This document shows positions 1-13,262 of a stretch of DNA of 64,000 bases, in pieces. This DNA is from Colletes latitarsis (Eukaryota > Arthropoda > Insecta > Hymenoptera > Colletidae): NCBI RefSeq assembly GCF_051014445.1, contig NC_135137.1, forward strand, positions 26,351,501 through 26,415,500. The letters run 5' to 3'. The translations under genes were made by a program, and so were the position numbers. Position 1 is the first letter of the stretch. Each line of letters opens with the position of its first letter. A model generated the notes under the pieces. The model did not search any database. It was given only the letters and a program-made list of their open reading frames with translations, and was not told where the DNA came from.

Positions 1-480
1 CAGAAATGGCAACGCTTCAAGTTTCGAATTTCTATTTGTTAATCGTTCTTTTGTCTTTAGCGTATCAAAAAAAAATAGTAAAACTCAATATTTTTTTAAA
101 TCTCTAGTTCCAGCTATAAAGGCGCGTCTGCTGAATATTCTCTCCAAATTTGAAGTCAATCGGTTTGCTAGATCTTGAAATATCATGTAAGCCAGTTTAA
201 ATGCGTTTTTTTAAACAAGAAGCTATAATTCTCGCAATTTTTAATATTTTTTGATGACAAAAATACTGTACATACCTATAAGACAAATAAATATATCTGC
301 AAAATGTCACTACAAAACAACCTACCTGTCGTTAAAAAAAAATCACAAAAAAGACCGAAGAAATGACAGCCTAGACAGTAATACTCCCTTAATGGAAGTG
401 TTAATTGAGCGTTACCTTGAATCAGGAATAACACTTGAAAATGAAAATATTTTTAGTAAGTATTTAAAGTTAATATAAAG
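1..480. other. AT-rich DNA, no gene seen
   Basis: Low-complexity AT-rich sequence. A short open frame at 251-478 has lysine- and asparagine-rich composition typical of random AT-rich DNA and matches no family I recognise. Confidence 0.5.
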
Positions 481-577
481 GAGATGCAATCAGAGCAGAA
501 ATAAATAATATAGTTGTGAATACAGTAAAAGCGTATCCATACTAATGCTTCTTTTTGGTTTTAATATTATTAGATGG

Positions 578-718
578 TTTCCCCGCGAGTACATGCATAC
601 TGTTTTGCTTGGAGTTGTTAAACTATATTTATCAACATTGATGCAAAAAGCTATCAAATGTCATGTTACAAAAAACGGAATTATTAATAATAGGCTATAT
701 AAGATATTATTATCATGA
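578..718 (+). pseudogene. Possible remnant of a transposase-like protein
   Basis: A 46-codon stretch without a proper start reads FPREYMHTVLLGVVKLYLST at its beginning. This resembles the 'DYMH.VLLGV' block of a family of insect transposon proteins. It ends at a TGA at 716-718. The reading is short and no catalytic residue can be checked, so this is a tentative call. The open frame at 1259-1477 could belong to the same decayed protein, because this family carries a C-terminal region with similar alternating hydrophobic segments. Confidence 0.25.
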
Positions 719-1258
719 GAAATAATTCGTAAGTCACAATCTGTGAATAATATGTCAGTGGAACGTTTTCGAATTTAAAACCTTTTTGCAATATTATTCT
801 TTCTTTTTTTTTTAAATATTTTTTATTTACCTTTGTGTAGTCATTGGCTATTGTTTGTATATGCTATAAATGTATTCAACAGCGAAAACATTTGAAAAAG
901 TATTTGAAAAGGCTAAAAAATCAGTAATACAATTCATAAACAATACTGGACGGTTATATGGTTAAAAAGTTAATAAAATGTACACTTGTTGCATATACCG
1001 CAGTCGGTAAAAGACGTCGGAGCTTTATGGGCATGATTAACATTTCCATATAAAAGTTATAATTTCCTTTCAAGAAATATGTTGCATAGTTTGCAAACTG
1101 TTTTACAACAAATTTGTAAATCTTGTTTAAAATATCAAACAATTAAGTACATTAACACATTTTCTAAGACAAACTGTAATAAAGATGGTAAAAAATATTT
1201 GAAAATGTTTGGAAACTACAGACATAGAACTGGCAGAAATAATAGTTAAGGGCGACAT

Positions 1259-1477
1259 TTAATTATTTTTTGTGATGGAAAAATAGTTAAATTAAACCTT
1301 GCACAAAAATTAACGACTCCAGCTTTTATTAAGCAAGATATTCAAGATATAGCTACAAACTATAATAAATTCATATATAAAAATTCTTTTTACATTTATA
1401 ACACAAGCACTTATAAAAAGTTAGTCAAAAGAAATAATAGTATTGTTAAACTACTATCAAGAATCTATATACAATAA
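1259..1477 (+). pseudogene. Coding-like fragment, unassigned
   Basis: Seventy-two open codons, beginning inside the frame with IIFCDGKIVKLNLAQ and ending at a TAA. The composition is less biased than the surrounding AT-rich DNA would give by chance. The sequence just upstream in another frame (VKGDI) looks as if it once joined it, so a frameshift is likely. It may be the C-terminal part of the same decayed transposon protein suggested at 578-718. No motif proves this. Confidence 0.22.
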
Positions 1478-2048
1478 ATTGTAGGATTTTTCTGCATTGT
1501 TACCTTTGGTTTGCACAAATACATTCTTCTTGAAAACAATTGTGAAATTACAAATAATATTTTATGTACAAATGGCAATATTTCGTCTTCAAATTTTTTA
1601 CACTCCGTAAGAGAAACAAACATTATTATTGTTTTTTTAACACAAAATATTTGTAAAAAGTGTAATTTTGTACCTTATAACAATTAGACTTATGTTATGG
1701 AATTGGTGAACCAAATAGAAACAGATTAAAAAAAAATAAATGATTAAACAGGTTACATTTATTTTTCTCCATTACTTATATATTTCATATATAATTACAA
1801 TTGTAAAATGTATTAATTACAATAATACATTTTGTATAAAATTTTAATTATACCGCACGTAAAATCACCCTCTGTATAATAATTGATATTTTAATTTTTG
1901 AAAATAGAACGTCTTAAGAAATCGTAATAATAAACGTATTAAATTATGAATTTTTTAAAGTTTGTTTTTTTAAAACTGATCATAACGAGGGTTTGGCTGT
2001 GCACACTCTTTTTTAAATGTGGGCACTTAGGAAAGCGAGTGTGCATGC

Positions 2049-2212
2049 TCAACTTTTAAAGTAAATTCTTTAACATTCTTAATTTTGACTTAACTTTGAA
2101 ATATTGAGTATACACGTTTAACCTTGAGAATTAACTCTGAAATATTTAGCGTAAACGCCCAATTTTGAGATTTAACTTTCAAAAGTCAAGTGTGGACATT
2201 CAAGATTAAAAG
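2049..2212. repeat. Minisatellite, 41-bp unit, about four copies
   Basis: The phrase TTAACTTTGAA or a close variant begins at 2090, 2131 and 2172, exactly 41 bases apart. A more diverged first unit starts at about 2049. Each unit also carries a variant of TTGAG(T/A)..AC. The copies are imperfect, so the array is old. Confidence 0.6.
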
Positions 2213-5200
2213 GAAACACTGAAAAAAATATGGGTAAACACTTAACATTGATAATAAATTTAAAAAAAATCAGCATAAATCCTCAATAAATGAATGCCTT
2301 TTCCGTAAGGGATATCTTCTAGAATTTCGTACAAGGCAACTACTTTACAATTGACTAGAGCCAGTGTGTAAGTTCCATGAAATGAAATGTAGTTAGCAAA
2401 AAATTTATTACATTTGTAGCATTTATAAAATGCCATTTTGCAGCAAAAACACAATTCGAAGAGTACCGTCATATATTTTCTCAAAACTAGTTAGCTACTC
2501 GTTACTGTAATATGTTACACTCGTTATTGCAACAGGCTATCGTGAAGTACACATGTTTCCAGCTCGTAAATCTAACGAAATGATTATAATTTATTTTCTA
2601 AAAATAATATTGTGCCACTACAATGGACGATCTTTTCTTTCGATACTATATCTTATATGAAAGCAAATGTAATGTAAAACGTATGGAGAAATACTGGAGG
2701 AATTAACAGCTAAAATATAGAAAATACATAAAATTATGGCGACAAATTTACATAGAATAATTACAATAATTATATATTGTAGTATCTTAAATTTAGATAG
2801 AGTAGACTCCTTCATTCATCAGGTTAAAATATTTAAAAAAAAAGAAACAATTTAATTTTCATGGAAAAATAAAATCTGAAAATTCTTTACACAGATTTAT
2901 TGATCTTTAGAAACGGCATAATTTTAATTTGATTGTTTTATGTCTTTTGTCGCTCATGATTTTTAAACTCTTGAATATAAGAGATGGCTTGGATAAAAGA
3001 TTAATTCCTCTCTCAAAGTAAGAAAAAATCTTGTAAAAACGACGTGTATCAATTATCAATATTGTGTTATTATACTGTAATCCATTAAAAGAGTAGCACA
3101 CGTTGCAGAAAACTGGATATCACGAAATTAACGTCATCCACCTGAAGTGGAGATGAGATAAGAATGTAAAGGAAGTATTTATGAAATGTCATAAGAAGCC
3201 TTTAAAACGTCTCGCAGCTTTGACACGTGCAGAAACGTAATTTATGAAATGTTTCATAACCAGTCGGATGAAACGTAGTACTTTCTACAAAAGCGTCTAT
3301 TACCGTACGTAATACTGAAGATTAGAGAAAGCTGCGTAAATTACAATGCGCGAGGGAGGAATCGAGAACAATTGTACTGTACGGACAAAGGCATTCATAT
3401 TAGACGTAACGCGAATTATGAAGTGAAAATTGCAAATATTATACGCAATTCGAGGAGAAGGAACTCAGTTGCACTGTAACGTGACTACATAGGTCGTTTT
3501 CAACTTCTCTTTGTCTGCTGAATAAAATACACGAGTCTTTGTGAAATACGCAATATATTTCCAACTTACAATTCAATATTAAAATTAATGAAAATTCATT
3601 TGTACATTTGCTTAACTTCAATTATATCTAAGAATATGATTCATTGAAAAAACCAGTTTATGAATTACTTTTGTATTTAAACTGGGACTCAGCGTCTTCA
3701 TTTTTATTTAGATTGTTACATGGTAGATGCTGCTGATAACACACATGTAAAATCTTATTCGATAGATAGCATAGTTACTTAAATAAGTTCTAGTAAGCTA
3801 TAATTTATTATTCATACGAATAATAAATTGCATACATACATTTTACTGGATATAAATATTTTCTTCTTCAAAGTACATGAACAAAAGGAAAACTTTCAAG
3901 AGCATAAAATTAATCAATGGCGCTAATTTAAACTCACATACAATAAGACATATCAACCATCATTATTTTGTAGTACAACAAATTTGTATAAATATTGATT
4001 ACATGTAATATGTTACATAAAATTACAAGTAATCATCGTATAAAAAAATGCGTTTATTAACAAAATTATGAAACGTAGATAAAATAAATGGAACAAAGTT
4101 ATACCACACTTTTATGAGTTATGAGACTGAAAATCATAATCGTGTATGTTAGACACCACACATTTTGAAAAAATCGTAATACTAAATAACGAGTGTCATT
4201 AGGGTGTAAAGTCATAGCTCGCTTTATTTTTGTGATTTTCACTATTATAATTTTCAGCACCTAAGTTGGTATTACAGAAATAAAGCATGAATATTTATGC
4301 ACCTATCGTTATTCTTTTAATAATATCTCTGTTTTTCATTTTCAATAAGTTTTATCATTCCATTCGAAAAGGATCTGTACAATCGTTTTATGTGAAAAAT
4401 TGTCTCATGCTTGTTAAATAACATTTTTAAATTATCTTTTTTACAAGTTTTGTAAATTCAACTCAAACTACTTTTATGATATTCGAATCCATTGACAACG
4501 CTGTCCATTGTATTATGATTTTGTTGAAGATCTTCGATTGAACACCAGACACATTCGAACATGATATCATTTTATTTTCTTTATTGCATTTCTATTTTCT
4601 AATTTTGTTACTAAATAGACTTTTTTGTATGTCGAATGTTTGAAATTTTACTTGACCCCAAATATCAAGTGTGATCGATATTTATATAAACATTTAACTG
4701 ATCGTGTTACAAAACAAAGATTATATAATTTCAAAAATCTCCGTCTAAATAAAAACCTGCGTTATTGAAACACCTTTGTTGAAATTTAAATATTATCACA
4801 AAAAATGTTTACTTCTAATTTCTATCAATTGAATTTCTTAGTTTTCAAATTATAGTACAATCCGATTTATTCAGACTAATTGGCGGTAAGATAAATAATT
4901 ATATTATATAATTATATAGTACTATAACTATGTTTCGCATGAAAAATAGTAATTCATTGCATATTATTCTATAAAGGAATATCATAATATTGTAGTGGAA
5001 TTTTAATTATTTCATTGAGAGATTGAGACTAAAAATGACGAATAACGGAAACGTGAATAACGAATAAAAATTGTTAGATTCATTCATAAACTAACTTCCA
5101 TTTATATTTCACTCATAAATTTATTAGTAAATTAAAATTCATTAACATATTTTTAAAACTGATATCCAGGCTATCGAGGCCAGGGCAGAAACTAGTTTTA

Positions 5201-6340
5201 AAATAAATCTAAAATTTTTATTCGTTAATCGTGAATAAAATTTGCTGAACTCTGTCTATTATTTATTATAGCCTATTCTTAGCGTCTCTAGTATTAGTTA
5301 TTCTTTACTGGCCATTTCGTCCAGTTAACAAATGTCACGTAATAAATGACACTCTTTTGCAATAATCGAGATTTTAATTTTTTACACGTTGTTAATCAAT
5401 CTCAAGTTACGATAGAACTACAATTTTATTTCAGATATAAACTGTCATTTTTTATGTTACATGTAAAGTCTCGGTTTGTTAGGTATCGATTTACTTGATA
5501 AACTACTGACCGTAATTACTAAGGCACTTGACCGAAATGCTAACTGTGTAATTATTTTTACTGTATGTGGTTGGTAGCATGGGAACGGAGATGGGAGTGA
5601 GGATATCGTGGCAAAGCGGCCGGTAGTGAGTAATGGCGAAAGAGTGAAAGCACGTGGGGAGATCTGTACGTTTATTGTTAAATTTCGAAATAAAATGTGT
5701 TTAAGCAAATAATACTAAGTTGTTTAAAATCAGTGGCCTGAACTAATCACCATCCCAACAATAACAATTTTTGAATTGCTGTAACTTCATAAAATATAAT
5801 CGTACTACATACAACCTTTATGGGGTTATTTTAAAGATTGAACTCCTTACTTTCACTTCCTTAAATACAATTTTCTCAAATGCCTTTTATACTTACAATT
5901 AGAGAAATGTGAAAAAAATGAAAATGGTTTCTTCCAAACATACGGAAAACTTTCAAAAAGGCCCCAAAATCTTCAAAAATATTTCTAACGACTAAAACAG
6001 CAATAAATTTAAAAATTAAAGCCTTCTCTTTCAAATAATCTCTCTAAAAGTTAGTATACGATTTTTATCCCGGTGTTATTTCATTGTAGATCGGGAGGCA
6101 TCGTAGGTATTAAGAACAAAATCTGATACATTAGCAGAAACTAAAATATTCGTTAGAGATAAAAATTGTCATTGCCATTATTTTTTGGTTGTAATTAAAA
6201 TTCACTTCTAGTTCAAAATCTTCAGTTATCGTATTAATAAAAAAACTGAAATTTTTTAATTGAGCTCTACTTTTTATCCCAAACATCTGTCAGAAATTTG
6301 TATAAATTATTTAAAAGAGATGGAAAACAATCGAATATTG
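2213..6340. other. Long gene-free AT-rich stretch
   Basis: No open frame with coding character, no transposon terminus and no RNA gene recognised. The stretch about 3100-3430 has a more balanced base composition than its surroundings and may be unique host intergenic or intronic DNA. The rest is AT-rich with A and T runs. Confidence 0.5.
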
Positions 6341-6352
6341 AAAATTATGTTC

Positions 6353-6403
6353 TGGCTGCCCCAATCGCCTGATCTCAATCCCATTCAGAAAATATGGGAT
6401 TGA
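6353..6403 (+). pseudogene. Tc1 transposase scrap (DDE third-acid block)
   Basis: The translation WLPQSPDLNPIQKIWD is the well-known Tc1-family block around the third catalytic residue, normally PDLNPIENLW. The catalytic E is replaced by Q, and a stop follows at once. Nothing recognisable of the first two catalytic blocks remains nearby, and I could not find terminal inverted repeats around it. It is an old dead fragment. Confidence 0.6.
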
Positions 6404-8186
6404 ACGAGATTAAACGAAAGATAAAAGAAGCAGAACTGAAATCGAAAATAAATAATAAAATGTTTGGCGTGCAGGCAGGTTTCAAAACACATCCCATTTC
6501 TAATAACAATATTTTAAAAAACAAAATAGGCTTATACACGATTCAACTTCGCGACGACGACCACTTTAGACAAAATTTCTTTTTCTGAGACTGTACCTAC
6601 TGTACCTGATTCAAAATAAAATAACATAGCGAGTAATCATCCCATACTAACTTGTAGGAATATTATTGAAAAAAGGAGGCGTCAATCTTTAAAGTCGTTA
6701 AAGTTCATTCACTGAAATTCACTGAACTACAAATTCATTAGATCAACAATTTTTTGAAAAATTTGGGAGACATTAAAATTTGTTTCTACAATTTGCATTG
6801 TGTAACAGTCGCCATATAGCTAATTTACATAGGTATACTATTTGTGTTTCAGCATTTTTTCACTGGCTGAACCAATAGTAGGGAGGATAACTACTTTATG
6901 GATCAGTATACAATAAAAATAAAAATGAAAACAGATAGATTGATGGAGGGTGAGCTATGTAAAGACGAAGTATAATCTGTTACAAAATGTTTAAATGTTC
7001 TGGGGGGAGAACGGAAAAATAACGATTGTTCTATAAATTACTTTTTAAACCAGAAGTGAATTTAGAAGAACTAAAAGAAAGGGGAAGAGAACTAACACAG
7101 AATCATGAGTAATGAAATCGTTAAGAGCTATTGAAATTCAAATAATATGATTTTTTATCAATGGAGAGGGGCTGAAGCAATTGCAAGTTCCTCCTTGTAT
7201 CCACTATCTTCGACTACGAAGGAAAGAGGCAATACCCTACTTCGTACAAACCAAGAAGCTGTGTCAAACATTAATATAATATAACGATTACTAATTTCAC
7301 ATGCTTGTCTCAGATTTACAAAACTTTCATGGTACAGGATACCACAAACGTTTTCTCTGAAGCGTCCTCAATTTCCCATCAAAGAATGACGCTCAAAAGA
7401 AACGTAATTAATCTCCATGGGAGCATCGAGGAATCGAATCTTAGAGAGCAGCCACTTGTTTACAGAGAGAACGTAATTTACGCGATATCACCGAACGAAA
7501 GGTACCGTTTAAGCAGCAGAGAGCACGTCACGCGACAAAGCGTTCATTATTGTGGCCGGGACAAAAGGAAAGGATAAAATAAGAGTCAGAGGAAACGTCC
7601 ACTATGGTTAAAGCGAACGACCCTATTATTCGAGCGAAGGAAATAATATCCGAACCGCTATCGAATCTCGTCGACTTAAAAAGTCCACTTCTCATTCTTT
7701 TCACTTTACCTTTATTCGAACCATATTTTTTTCTCTCCGTTTACAGTCAATATTGTACCTTGGATACGGAAACTTCGAATTCATTACAGATTTTAATACA
7801 AGACGCAATAAAATGACAAAGTTCAGGAACGACACCATTTCTGATATTTGTAATGAATGGTATCACAAAATATGAAGGATTGTTCAGTCCACAAGTAATG
7901 GCGTTAAGCAATCATAGAGATCAGGCATTAGGCCTGCGTTTTTCTTTTGTTCGCGGGGCCATGATGCCCATTCGTCGCGCACCATCTTCGTTCATTCTGA
8001 GTATAGACATTGAAGTGCCATGTGATGTACCAATTTGTTATCTACATTAATTATATATTCTGTATTAAATGTCTTTTCGACTCATTGAAGTAAATATGAG
8101 TTTTGTACTGAATAACCACAACAAAATATAAGCTAAATCGAGATAGATTTTTAACAACTCTTATATTTGGAGATAAACGTTGGATT
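6404..8186. other. Gene-free stretch, probably host unique DNA
   Basis: No known domain is visible. From about 7190 to 7990 the composition is more balanced than the surroundings and short open frames occur (for example 7305-7577). None shows family motifs or a sensible start, and I treat them as chance. Confidence 0.4.
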
Positions 8187-8376
8187 TACAGTTAGGAACA
8201 AAAGTATTGGCACACCTGACTCTTCATTGTAGAAACTCACATAAATCAAAGAAAAAATACAGTAGTAGTATAATTCTTTTTATTAATTATAACTATTAGG
8301 TTTACAGTTTGAGAATATTACAAATATATTTATACTAATTTATTACAAAACAAAAAAGAATAATAAAATGCACATT

Positions 8377-11107
8377 AACGGCAGTTTTCAATGACCCTGT
8401 GGAAAAAAATCAGAAATATTAATGGAGTAGAATCTTACACTGAAATCCAATTTTTCGATCTAGGAGATAACAAATTTATAATTAATCCACAGGATATAGC
8501 CGACACCCTTGCAGAGACATTCCAAAAAAATTCAGGAAATAAAAGCCACGAAGAAGTAGTCCACATACTCTTGCCGCCCCACACAAACCCAAAAAGCGAC
8601 AACAGCCAGCTAGTGGACCCCGTTTCCAAATCCACTTTAAATTCAATCATAACCCTAGAAGAGCTAATGAACACTCTCCGCGCCATGAATAATACTGCTC
8701 CTGGGCCCGACAATATACCTAACAAGCTGGTAAAAGAACTGCCACAAATCGACATTAACCATCTCCTCAATATCTTCAACTGTATTTGGACGCACCAGGT
8801 ATTCCCGGACAATTGGAGAAAAGCTACAGTTATACCCATACCTAAACCAAGTAAAAACAAAAGCAAACCCGAAAGCTATAGGCCGATCGCCTTAACAAAC
8901 TGCATGTGTAAATTGCTAGAAAAGATAATTAACAAAAGGCTTAGATGGTTCCTTGAATCAAACAATATGCTATCACCTAACCAATACGGATTCAGGCAGC
9001 ACCGATCGACCACGGACGTACTGATAAACTTAGAGACAAGCATATGCGAAGCATTTCTGAAAAACGAATTCCTCGTCACACTATGTTTGGATATTGAAAG
9101 GGCATACGACTCAATACCAAAGACTACAATCATCAATTCCCTAACTAAAACTAGGCTATACGGCAACATGTTAGCTTTCATCAAAAACTTCCTGACAAAC
9201 AGAACCATCCAAGTGAGAACGAACGGAACCTTCTCCAAACCAACCACCATACACAATGGAGTTCCACAAGGTTCGGTAATCAGCGTTACGCTTTTCCTGA
9301 TAGTAATTAACGACGTTCTAGATAACATCAAGCCGCCAATTCAAGGAAGCTTGTTCGCAGACGATCTAACAATGAACTGCAGCGGGAAGAACCTATCCAC
9401 TATCATTGAGTTCCTACAGGAAAGCATCAACGACCTTCTGTCATGGTCCGCAAAATCAGGACTTAAATTCTCCCCGTAAAAAACAAAATACATCATCTTT
9501 TCTAGAAAACGTAAGTTAACCACACTTCCCCCTAATCTCCACATACGAAATACTGAAATCGAAAAAGTAGACAGTATTAGAATACTAGGACTCATCTTTG
9601 ACCATAAGCTAACGTGGGGACCACATATGAAATATCTAAAAGTCACATGCACAAAAAAAATGAACATCATAAAAGCTTTGTCAAATTATAACTGGGGAGC
9701 TGACCAAGAGATCATCATACAAAGCTACCAGGCTTTAATCAGATCCAAACTCGACTACGGGTCAATAGTTTGTAACTCGGCTAAACCAAATATTCTGAAA
9801 ACAATTGACTCAATTCATAACGCCGCTCTAAGAATAGCCACTAGAAGCTACAGGACCAGTCCAATAAATAGCATATTGTTTGAATCAAAAGAACCATCAT
9901 TAGAACAAAGAAGGAAATACCTAAGCTTAAAATACGCAGCCAAAATGTCCTCCATTCCAAATAATCCCACATACAGCAATATATTTACAAACAGATATAC
10001 CCACCTGCAAGCTAAAAAACCCGTTTCCAATTCCATTCTATGGAAGAATTGCCAAATACGATAGTTCCACTGTGATTATACCAACAGCAACTATTCCATG
10101 TAAATTCAGGAAAACAGCTCCCTGGATCCTAAAAACACCAGAAACCAATGTCGACCTCGCAAAACTTCCCAAAGACCAAATAAGCAGCGCAGAACACAGA
10201 TTTAACTTCCAACAACTATGCAACAAATACCCAAACCACCAAACGATATACACTGATGCATCAAAGACTGACCAGGGAGACTGACATCTCCCAGTAACCT
10301 CATCCATTTTTACAGCTGAAGCCTGGGCAGTTCTTAAAGCTCTTAACCTCATACGAAACCTCAATGCCCAACCTTCCATCATTTTTACCGACTCAATGAG
10401 TGTACTCATGGCAATAACAAACGTAAATCCCGAAACCAAACATGAAGTCATTCTAGACATCCAAGACACCTATACGGATCTCATAAACAACGGCAAACAA
10501 ATAACCCTAGCCTGGGTTCCATCTTACCAAGGCATCAAAGGGAACGAGGCAGCTGATACAGCCGCCAAAGAAGCAACAGCACTTCCACCAAATAGCACCA
10601 ACAGACAAGTCCCACACCAAGACCTCATTGTCGCATTACGCCATATCGAACAACGATCATGGAATAACATATGGACCACATCTAGGAAAATAAAAACACA
10701 CGACGTTACCCAAGACTTCTTTCAAATAATGCCTAGCAGCAATATGAGAAGGAAGGATAGGATAATCATGACCAGGCTGAGAACTAGTCATTGCAAACTC
10801 ACACACGAGTACCTAATTAAGAAAACGGAACCACCAATGTGCACTGTCTGCATGAAGATCATTACAATCAACCACCTGCTATTCGAATGTACAATATATA
10901 ATACCCAAAGGAAAAAATATAAAATAACATCGGCAGAAGCTCTAACGACAAAGAAGCAGGTAGAAAAGACCCTAAACTAACTAAAAGACATCAACATTTA
11001 CCACTGGATATGACCGGACAGGAAAGAATGAAATAGGTCCTAAACGTCGCTAATGACCCGTGGGTCGATGCGACGTAAAACCCGAATTAAAAAAAAAAAA
11101 AAAAAAA
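8377..11107 (+). mobile_element. 5'-truncated LINE (jockey/I-like, with RNase H)
   Basis: A retrotransposon lacking its 5' part: the endonuclease region is absent and the sequence enters just before the reverse transcriptase. It ends in 19 A residues (11089-11107), the mark of target-primed reverse transcription. The 7-base word GCACATT occurs just before the 5' junction (8370-8376) and just after the poly(A) tail (11114-11120). It is a possible short target duplication, but I am not certain of it. The element lies inside the left part of a Tc1 element, so it is younger than that element. Confidence 0.85.
8391..10980 (+). pseudogene. LINE reverse transcriptase plus RNase H, broken
   Basis: The frame opens near the N-side of the reverse transcriptase. 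Visible blocks in order: ESYRPIALTN, NQYGFRQHRST, LDIERAYDSI (first metal-binding D), GVPQGSVISVTLF, and FADDLTM (the catalytic DD pair). A stop at 9477-9479 (SP*KTKY) looks like a single GAA to TAA change, because the same frame continues to 10064. There the frame shifts. The RNase H part then shows YTDAS, AEAW, FTDSMSVL and NEAAD. The usual H of WVPSHQG is Y here. A TGA at 10282-10284 and a small deletion also break it. A C-terminal C-x2-C-x4-H-like pattern lies near residues translated from 10840-10900. Clade (I-like or another jockey-superfamily clade) is not settled. Confidence 0.88.
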
Positions 11108-11991
11108 GTATTGGCACATTGAAATAAAATGCTTTTGTTTCGGATCTAGAATGAAATTTTTATAAGGTTGGTACACTTGGTGGTTTCTCTCCGGAGAATT
11201 CCCTGATTTCGACAGCATTTATTTGTTCACCAGTTATTGTTGATGAGGCACGTGGCAGGAGTTGAACAGAGTAAGAAGAAATAGTTTGCACGAGATAACC
11301 TTTTTATAAGAAAACTGTATTTCGATACATCTCCCCTTTCACGTGTCGCAAGACGTACTAACTAATCAAGATGGCATCCGCTTACATTATGGTAGCGTCC
11401 TCACCGATCGACTACGTGGCGCTTTCGATCTACAATCGACTTCAATAGTTATTCAATTATTTAGAAAAGCTAACGTGAAATATGCAAAATGGGGCGCAAA
11501 GAAAAAGAAACGACTGTTGCTGAGCGAAAAATTATTTTGAATTTGTTTAATGAGGGGCATTCATACTCATCTATAGGAAATATAGTGAACAGAAGTCGTT
11601 TTACAATTGGGAGTATTATTAAACGGTTTTCTAACACAGAAAATTTTGTAAGTACTCCGAGATGTGGTCGACCTGAAAAATTGAGTGCACGCGAAAAGAG
11701 AAAAGTTATTAATATTGTAAAAGAAAAAAGATTTAGTTCGGCGTCAGAAATAGCGGCAAACATACACGAAAGTTTTAATAAAGAAATACACAAAATAACT
11801 ATACGACGAATACTAAACTAGGTAGGATACCGATCACGAGTTGCTAGACAAAAGCCTATTATAAGTAAAATAAATCAAGAAAAAGATTAAAGTTTGCAAA
11901 TGATTACATTAATAAAGAAAACGAGTTTTGGGATACAGTGCTCTTTTCTGATGAGTCTAAATTTAATATTTTTCAGTTTAATACCGAACTA

Positions 11992-13262
11992 TTGAGTTGA
12001 CAACTAAGTGATTGCGTTGAGTGTCTTAGCACATTCTTTTGTTTTATTTACGTGTTCAAAGCACCTAACCTATATTGTTTTCTTATTGTTTGGACTTCCA
12101 CCTTTAATTTAGTAAAAAAATTGTATCGATTAGTTATTTAGTTTCGTTTTTATCCCAATTTAAAAATGGAAGAACAAGACGCGCATTTCAGACATATTTT
12201 ATTATATTATTTCTGAAAAGGCAAGAACGCATCGCAAACACACAAGAAGTTATGTGCCGCATATGGGAATGAAGCCTTGAAAGAAAGGCAATGACAAAAT
12301 TGGTTTGCCAAATTTCGTTCTGGTGATTTTTCACTGAAAAATGCGCAACGATCTGGCCGTCCAGTTCAAGTTAATGAGACCCATATCAAGCCCATTATCG
12401 ATTCAGATCGTCATAGCACAACACGTGAGATTGCAGGGAAGCTCAATGTATCGCATATACGCATTCAAACAAAATTAAAACAGCTTGGCTATGTCAAGAA
12501 ACTCGATTTATGGGTCTCTCATCAACTTAAGGAAATTCATTTGACGCAACACATTAGCATCTGTGACTCGTATCTGAAACGCAGCGAAATTGATCCATTT
12601 CTGAAACAACTGATTACTGGCGACGAAAAGTGGATAGTTTATAACAACGTTAATTGGAAAAGATCGTGGGTGATGCAAGATGAATCAACCCAGACGACAC
12701 CAAAAGCTGAGATTTACCAAAAAAAGATTATACTGTCAGTTTGGTGGGATTATAAAGAAATTCTGTACATCAAACTTTTATCAAGGAATCAAACGATTAA
12801 TTCAAACGTGTACGTTCAACAACTCGCCCAAACTGAACGATGCAGTTCAAGAAAAGCGGCCAGAATTGGCAAGGATGTTGTTTTCCAGCATGATAATGCA
12901 AAGCCCCACACATCTTTGGTCCCTCGCCAAAAATTATTGGAACTAGGTTGGGATGTGTTGTCACATCCACCATATACCCCTGACCTTGCACCTTCAGATT
13001 ACCGTTTATTTCGTTCCATGCAGAACTCCGTAAATGGTAAAATTTTTAATGATGCTGATGATGTAAAATCACATTTAATTCAGTTTTTTGCTGGCAAAAA
13101 TCAGAAGTTTCATGAATATGAAATTATGACACTGCCTGAAAGATGGCAAAAGGTCATCGACAAAAACGGAAAATACCTAATTAAATAAAGTTATATTTTT
13201 AAGCAAATATTTTGAATTTTCCTTCTCATTTAAAATACGCAATCACTTAGTTGCCAACCCAA
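11992..13262 (+). mobile_element. Mariner element, 1.27 kb, nested in Tc1
   Basis: Terminal inverted repeats start TTGAGTTGACAACTAAGTGA on the left and, read inward from the right, TTGGGTTGGCAACTAAGTGA. TA lies on both sides (11990-11991 and 13263-13264). It sits inside the Tc1 transposase gene, directly after the first catalytic block. The length is that of a full mariner. Confidence 0.93.
12166..13188 (+). pseudogene. Mariner transposase with two premature stops
   Basis: One continuous frame of 341 codons, the usual mariner length, broken only by TGA at codons 17 (12214-12216) and 43 (12292-12294). It has the N-terminal helix-turn-helix region, GRPVQVNE, and LWVSHQLKEIHLTQH (family consensus WVPHEL). 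Catalytic residues sit in TGDEKW, FQHDNAKPHTS and PDLAPSDYRLF. There are 34 residues between the second and third D, so it is DD34D. The wording is closest in my memory to the mellifera-like mariners, which is inference. All catalytic residues are present. Confidence 0.9.

Noticed and set aside
7305..8050. Cluster of three plus-strand ORFs of 65-90 codons
   Set aside because: No motifs, no overlap or splice logic, and composition fits unique non-coding DNA.
8435..9670. Long minus-strand ORFs opposite the LINE
   Set aside because: They are shadows of the reverse transcriptase frame; the plus strand carries clear RT motifs.
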